From: Glycine soja
Taxonomy: Eukaryota; Streptophyta; Magnoliopsida; Fabales; Fabaceae
Reading direction: 5' to 3'
NCBI RefSeq assembly: GCF_004193775.1
Contig: NC_041003.1
Location: forward strand, 27,777,735-27,841,734
DNA: 64,000 bases
The notes beneath the pieces are model-generated. The model did not search any database, was not told where the DNA came from, and saw only the letters and a program-made list of their open reading frames with translations. The position numbers and the translations under genes are program-made. Numbering within the stretch: position 1 is the first letter of the stretch; every line of letters starts with the position of its first letter. Positions 60,943 through 64,000 of this stretch are shown piece after piece.

Positions 60943-61942
60943 TTTTCTGAAGTGTCGTTGCTGGTAATTGATTACAAACACCTGGTAATCAATTACATGA
61001 TTCAAAATTCAAATTCAAAATCCTTTTTAAACCTTTTGCTTCAAAATTGTCTTTTGGTAATCGATTACACTGCCTGATAATTGATTACTAGAGCCTTGGA
61101 TGTTGGAAACAATGTGTTTTGAGGCAAAAGCTTGATCAACCAATGAGATTTTTTTAGGCCTTATCTTTTTCTTGATCTTGTTTGCTTTGACCTTGAATTA
61201 TTCTTGAAGCAATGCTTAACCTTTGAATGTTTGTTGAAGCAACCTTGTATTAATCTTAAAGTAATGCTTAATCTTTGAATGTTTGTTGAAACAACCTTGT
61301 TATTTGATTCTACTTTGGTATCATCAAAACCCTATATTCATACATTCATAAACCCCCTTTTCGACTAAGTTTCCATCTCGATTCATTCGGCTAACTTAAG
61401 ATATTTTGACATGTAACACATTAATTTTAGTTATTCCCTTAATTTTTTTATCTTTATGCAAATTGTTATTTTGATTTAGTTACTTCAATTCTCCCAACAT
61501 CCATAGTCTATAAATTTTACTATTAATTATCCAATTGTTGCACAAGTCCCTATGGAGACGACTTTACTTATCACTATTGTTACTTGAGTGATTTGGTACT
61601 CTTTGTGGAAGCAAAGCTTCATGATGAATCAACAATGATTCAAAGGTGTTTTGATGATAACAATGATGACAACAAAAGATGATGACAAAGGTGATGAACA
61701 AAAAGCTCAAAAGATTAAAGAATAGCTCAAGTGAATCAAGAACAAGTCAAGAGTTCAAGAATCAAGAAGAATTCAAGACTCAAGAAGAAAGTCTACAATC
61801 AAGAATCAAGATTAAAGATTCAAGACTCAAGATTCAAGAATGAAGAAAAGACTCAATCAAGATAAGTATTAAAAAGTTTTTTCAAAACTTTGAATAGCAC
61901 ATGAGTTTTTGACAAAACCTTTACCAAAGAGTTTTTACTCTC

Positions 61943-62182
61943 TGGTAATCGATTACCATATTATTGTAATCGATTACCAGTAACAAAATGAGTTTGAAAA
62001 AGTTTTCAAACTGAATTTACAACGTTCCAAATATTTTCAAAAGGTTGTAATCGATTACAATGTTTTGGTAATCGATTACCAGTGTCCTTGAACATTGAAA
62101 TTCAAATTTAGAAATGAAGAGTCACATTGTTTCACTCAAAAGCTTTGTGTAATCGATTACACTTATTTGGTAATCGATTACC
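61943..62182 (+). promoter_or_regulatory. Three palindrome doublets in U3 of the SIRE-type LTR
   Basis: Pairs are exactly 21 bp apart and recur every 102 bp. They end about 130 bp upstream of the TATA box. Confidence 0.75.
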
Positions 62183-62310
62183 AGTGACTGTTTCTGAAAA
62201 ATCAAAAGATGTAACTCTTCAAAAAGGTTTTGACTTTTTCAAATGGGTTTTAAGTTTTTCTAAAAGTTATAACTCTTCTGAATGGCCTTCTTGACCAGAC
62301 ATGAAGAGTC

Positions 62311-62318
62311 TATAAAAG
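62311..62318 (+). promoter_or_regulatory. TATA box of the SIRE-type LTR
   Basis: TATAAAAG. Transcription would start about 30 bp downstream, placing the hairpin arrays in the RNA leader. Confidence 0.7.
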
Positions 62319-62523
62319 CAAGGCTTTGTTTTGCATTTTCAATCAATCTTTCTAACAATAATCTTGAATACTTTTCCAATCAATCTCTTACAATCCTTTA
62401 CAAGCCTTGAATCTCTTTGAACTTCTTCTTCTTCTGTGTACTAAAAGCTTTATGAAGTTTTCTGGTTTTCTAAACCTTGAAAACTTGTGCTATTCATCCT
62501 TTTCATTCTCTTCTCCCTTTGCC

Positions 62524-62785
62524 AAAAAGAATTCGCCAAGGACTAACCGCCTGAATTCTTTTTGTGTCTCTCTTATCTCTTTTCCAAAAGAACAAGGGAC
62601 TAACCGCCTGAATTCTTTTGTGTTTCCCTTCTCCCTTGTCAAAGAATTCAAAACGACACAGTCTGAGAATTCTTTTGATTCTTCCCATTCCCTAATACAA
62701 AAGCGTTCAAAGGTTTAACCGCCTGAGAATTCTTTTGTATCCCCTTTCACAAAGTATCAAAGGTGTAACAGCCTGAAATCTTTGT
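62524..62785 (+). repeat. Hairpin array 1 (loop with ACTAACCGCCTGA)
   Basis: Five stem-loops: arms 62524-62534/62553-62563 (11 bp), 62585-62592/62613-62620 (8 bp), 62641-62649/62667-62675 (9 bp), 62695-62703/62732-62740 (9 bp) and 62749-62754/62780-62785 (6 bp). Four loops keep a TAACCGCCTGA-type core; the third is diverged (CACAGTCTGA). Confidence 0.75.
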
Positions 62786-62791
62786 CTTAAC

Positions 62792-62976
62792 ACATTGGAG
62801 GGTACATCCTTTGTGGTACAAGTAGAGGGTACATCTACTTGGGTTTGACTGAGAACAAGAGAGGGTACATCTCTTGTGGATCAGTTCTAGTGGAGGGTAC
62901 ATCCACTAGGGTTTCAAAGAGAACAAGGGAGGGTACATCCCTTGTGGATCTTTGCTTGTAAAAGGATTTTTACAAG
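62792..62976 (+). repeat. Hairpin array 2 (constant GGGTACA loop, covarying stems)
   Basis: Five 23-nt units (8-bp arm, GGGTACA, 8-bp arm) at 62792-62814, 62819-62841, 62855-62877, 62887-62909 and 62923-62945. The 5' arms are ACATTGGA, CAAGTAGA, ACAAGAGA, CTAGTGGA and ACAAGGGA. The last four pair perfectly with their own 3' arms; the first has two mismatches. A sixth hairpin with 9-bp arms CTTGTAAAA/TTTTACAAG and a GGAT loop follows at 62955-62976. Confidence 0.85.
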
Positions 62977-63293
62977 GTTGAAAGAAATCTCAAGGACCGC
63001 AGGTTGCTTGGGGACTGGAGGTAGGCACGGGTTGTTGCCAAACCAGTATAAAAACTCTTGTGTGTTTGTTTCCTTCTTCCCTACTCTTTTACTTTCCGCT
63101 GTGCATTTAATTTTCGCTTTTACTTTCTGTTAAGTTTCTCTTCTACTCCATATTCTCTTAACAACAAAAGTAAAAGCCTTAAAAGAGTAATTTTTAATTG
63201 GTAAAGTTTTAGTAATAATTAATTCAACCCCCCCTTCTTAATTATTCTGAGGCCACTCGATCCAACATTCTTATCAAAATCCCAATAAATTTA

Positions 63294-63310
63294 TGGCACC
63301 TTTGTTGGAG
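63294..63310 (+). other. Decayed primer binding site of the outermost gypsy element
   Basis: TGGCACCTTTGTTGGAG matches the tRNA-Asp-type site at 12 of 17 positions and lies 3 nt past the LTR end. The open frame 63293-63721 starts on it and is not a gene. Confidence 0.6.
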
Positions 63311-64000
63311 TCTTCTATCTCAGTGATTGGATATATTTTTAGTATTTTTTTGGACTTTAAACATTCTTTGTTTTTCTTTCGCATTTTTTTTTATTTTTTT
63401 ATTCCTAACTCATTTGCTCTAGTTGTTTGTGAAATTTTTTTATACATGATGTCAGACCCTAATTTCGTTCGGGGACTATCGTTTGCTGATATTTTGATTC
63501 TTGTTAGCCGAATTATGATCTTAAGCGCCAGTTATAGAGCAAAGCAAGGAATCACTCAGTGTTTTCATCAAGAATACAAAAGGATACCAAAGGTCTTTTT
63601 TTGGATTTTTCTGGACCCTAGCTCGCCCAGACTAGCATCTGGTTCGCCTGGGCCATCAAATAACTTCATGGCTGAGAAATTAGCTCGCTTGGGTGAGCTC
63701 CAGCTTGCATGGGCGAGCTAGTTACTTCAGGGCTAAGGTTCAGATCGCCTGGGCGAGCTGCAACTGCCCCAAAGTGGCCTTTTGCCTATAAATGGGCATC
63801 CTAGGGGGGGTTTAAATGGGTTCCAAGGTTCAACACTTGCGGGAATTGAGAGAGAAGAAGAAGAAAAAGAGAAAGAAGAAGAAGAAAGAAGAGGAAACAA
63901 AGCCGAGGTGCTATTGAATTGCAACCGCGATCATTCCCTACATCATTTTCTTGTTCTGTGTTCTTTGTGCAACTATCAGTTAGTTTTATTTTTAGGGATT
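63311..64000 (+). repeat. Gypsy leader and probable LTR start, runs off the window
   Basis: After about 140 bp of T-rich leader, TGTCAGACCC (63450) may open another LTR. Doublets of the AGCTCGCCTGGGCGAGCT type (63620/63641, 63682/63702) and a single site (63745-63760) precede TATAAATG (63787-63794). A purine-rich GAA tract follows (63848-63900). No coding sequence is supported. Confidence 0.5.

Larger units (their letters stand above)
56254..61350 (-). mobile_element. SIRE-like copia solo LTR (interrupted) with AACCC duplication
   Basis: Pieces 56254-57047 and 60948-61350 form one LTR beginning TGTTGGACAAG. A perfect AACCC duplication (56249-56253, 61351-61355) flanks it. The outer end reads TTCATA where related LTRs read TTCACA. 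It carries TATATATA on the minus strand (near 56888) and three palindrome doublets. A hairpin CAAGAGAC...GTCTCTTG (56599-56619) is in the presumed leader. Confidence 0.88.
42383..61418 (-). mobile_element. Tat-like Ty3/gypsy element with antisense PMD ORF
   Basis: LTRs begin TGTTGTTGC at 42383 and 55591 and end GTAACA at 44136 and 61418. The flanks CTTTA (42378-42382) and CATTA (61419-61423) match 4 of 5. Sense is minus. A purine tract abuts the left LTR and a TGG-starting primer site abuts the right one. Interior: gag (55351-53105), pol (about 52440-48860), an LTR-like insertion (47325-48650) and a PMD ORF on the opposite strand (44377-46840). Both LTRs contain later insertions; without them each is about 0.73-0.76 kb. 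The LTRs differ clearly from each other, so the element is old. Confidence 0.85.
61604..63267 (+). mobile_element. SIRE-type copia solo LTR
   Basis: 1664 bp, TGTGGAAGC...GATCCAACA. Flanks CTCTT (61599-61603) and TTCTT (63268-63272) match 4 of 5. The terminal GAGGCCACTCGATCCAACA and TTCAACCCCCC mark it as a relative of soybean SIRE1, sense plus. U3 holds palindrome doublets at 61948/61969, 62050/62071 and 62152/62173. TATAAAAG follows at 62311-62318, then two hairpin arrays. Confidence 0.88.
41470..63290 (+). mobile_element. Outermost gypsy LTR, split by nested insertions
   Basis: Pieces 41470-42382, 61419-61603 and 63268-63290 read as one gypsy LTR on the plus strand. The first carries CTTAAG motif doublets (41563/41588 and 41645/41669) and a TTTAAAAGGGG box at about 41709. 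The last abuts a primer site. The left border is approximate. All other elements between these coordinates are younger than this one. Confidence 0.6.

Noticed and set aside
63293..63721. 142-codon hydrophobic frame, membrane-protein-like
   Set aside because: Starts on the decayed primer binding site and runs through T-rich leader and LTR sequence; hydrophobicity comes from poly-T.

Overview
The window is plant nuclear DNA and contains one intact host gene set in nested transposable elements. The element families (Athila-like and Tat-like Ty3/gypsy, SIRE-like Ty1/copia, MULE, hAT, RTE LINE), the plant mobile domain (PMD) remnants and the split gene structure point to a legume, most probably Glycine. 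That assignment is inference from family recognition, not from a database search.

Layout. 1-8598: a pol-less Athila-like gypsy element on the minus strand, running off the left edge. It has an LTR, a tRNA-Asp-type primer site, gag-protease, a 1.4-kb array of CGCTTAGCGC-type motifs and a plant-transposon-domain (env-position) ORF. Both ORFs keep their frame but carry nonsense codons. 8.6-10.4 kb: AT-rich DNA with a possible SINE and a tandem repeat of about 114 bp. 10.4-19.1 kb: a graveyard with one PMD remnant cut by a hAT fragment, a MULE transposase C-terminus fused to an OTU-like domain, and a second PMD gene on the minus strand split by a truncated gypsy element. 21.1-27.5 kb: an intact 11-exon CCR4-type deadenylase gene (598 aa) on the minus strand. 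Its introns hold LINE scraps, a (TA)n tract and a G-rich tract. 27.7-33.4 kb: AT-rich and unclassified repeats. 33.6-36.9 kb: a complete small copia element with a perfect target duplication, inserted in a minisatellite. 37.5-38.4 kb: a gypsy solo LTR. 41.4-63.3 kb: a nest of at least four layers. A gypsy LTR was hit by a Tat-like element (42383-61418), whose left LTR was hit by a gypsy solo LTR and whose right LTR was hit by a copia solo LTR, which was itself hit by a complete 3.9-kb copia element (57048-60942). A SIRE-type solo LTR (61604-63267) sits beside it in the same outermost LTR.

The most interesting signals are non-coding. (1) LTRs of unrelated families carry their own short near-palindrome, always as doublets about two helical turns apart and upstream of a TATA-like box. 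In the copia LTRs 12 of 12 doublets of TGGTAATCGATTACCA-type sites are spaced 20 or 21 bp. (2) The SIRE-type LTR holds two arrays of stem-loops downstream of its TATA box. In one, five 23-nt hairpins keep the loop GGGTACA while their 8-bp stems covary. The two together look like an enhancer module and a structured RNA leader. Both are read directly from sequence; function is not shown.
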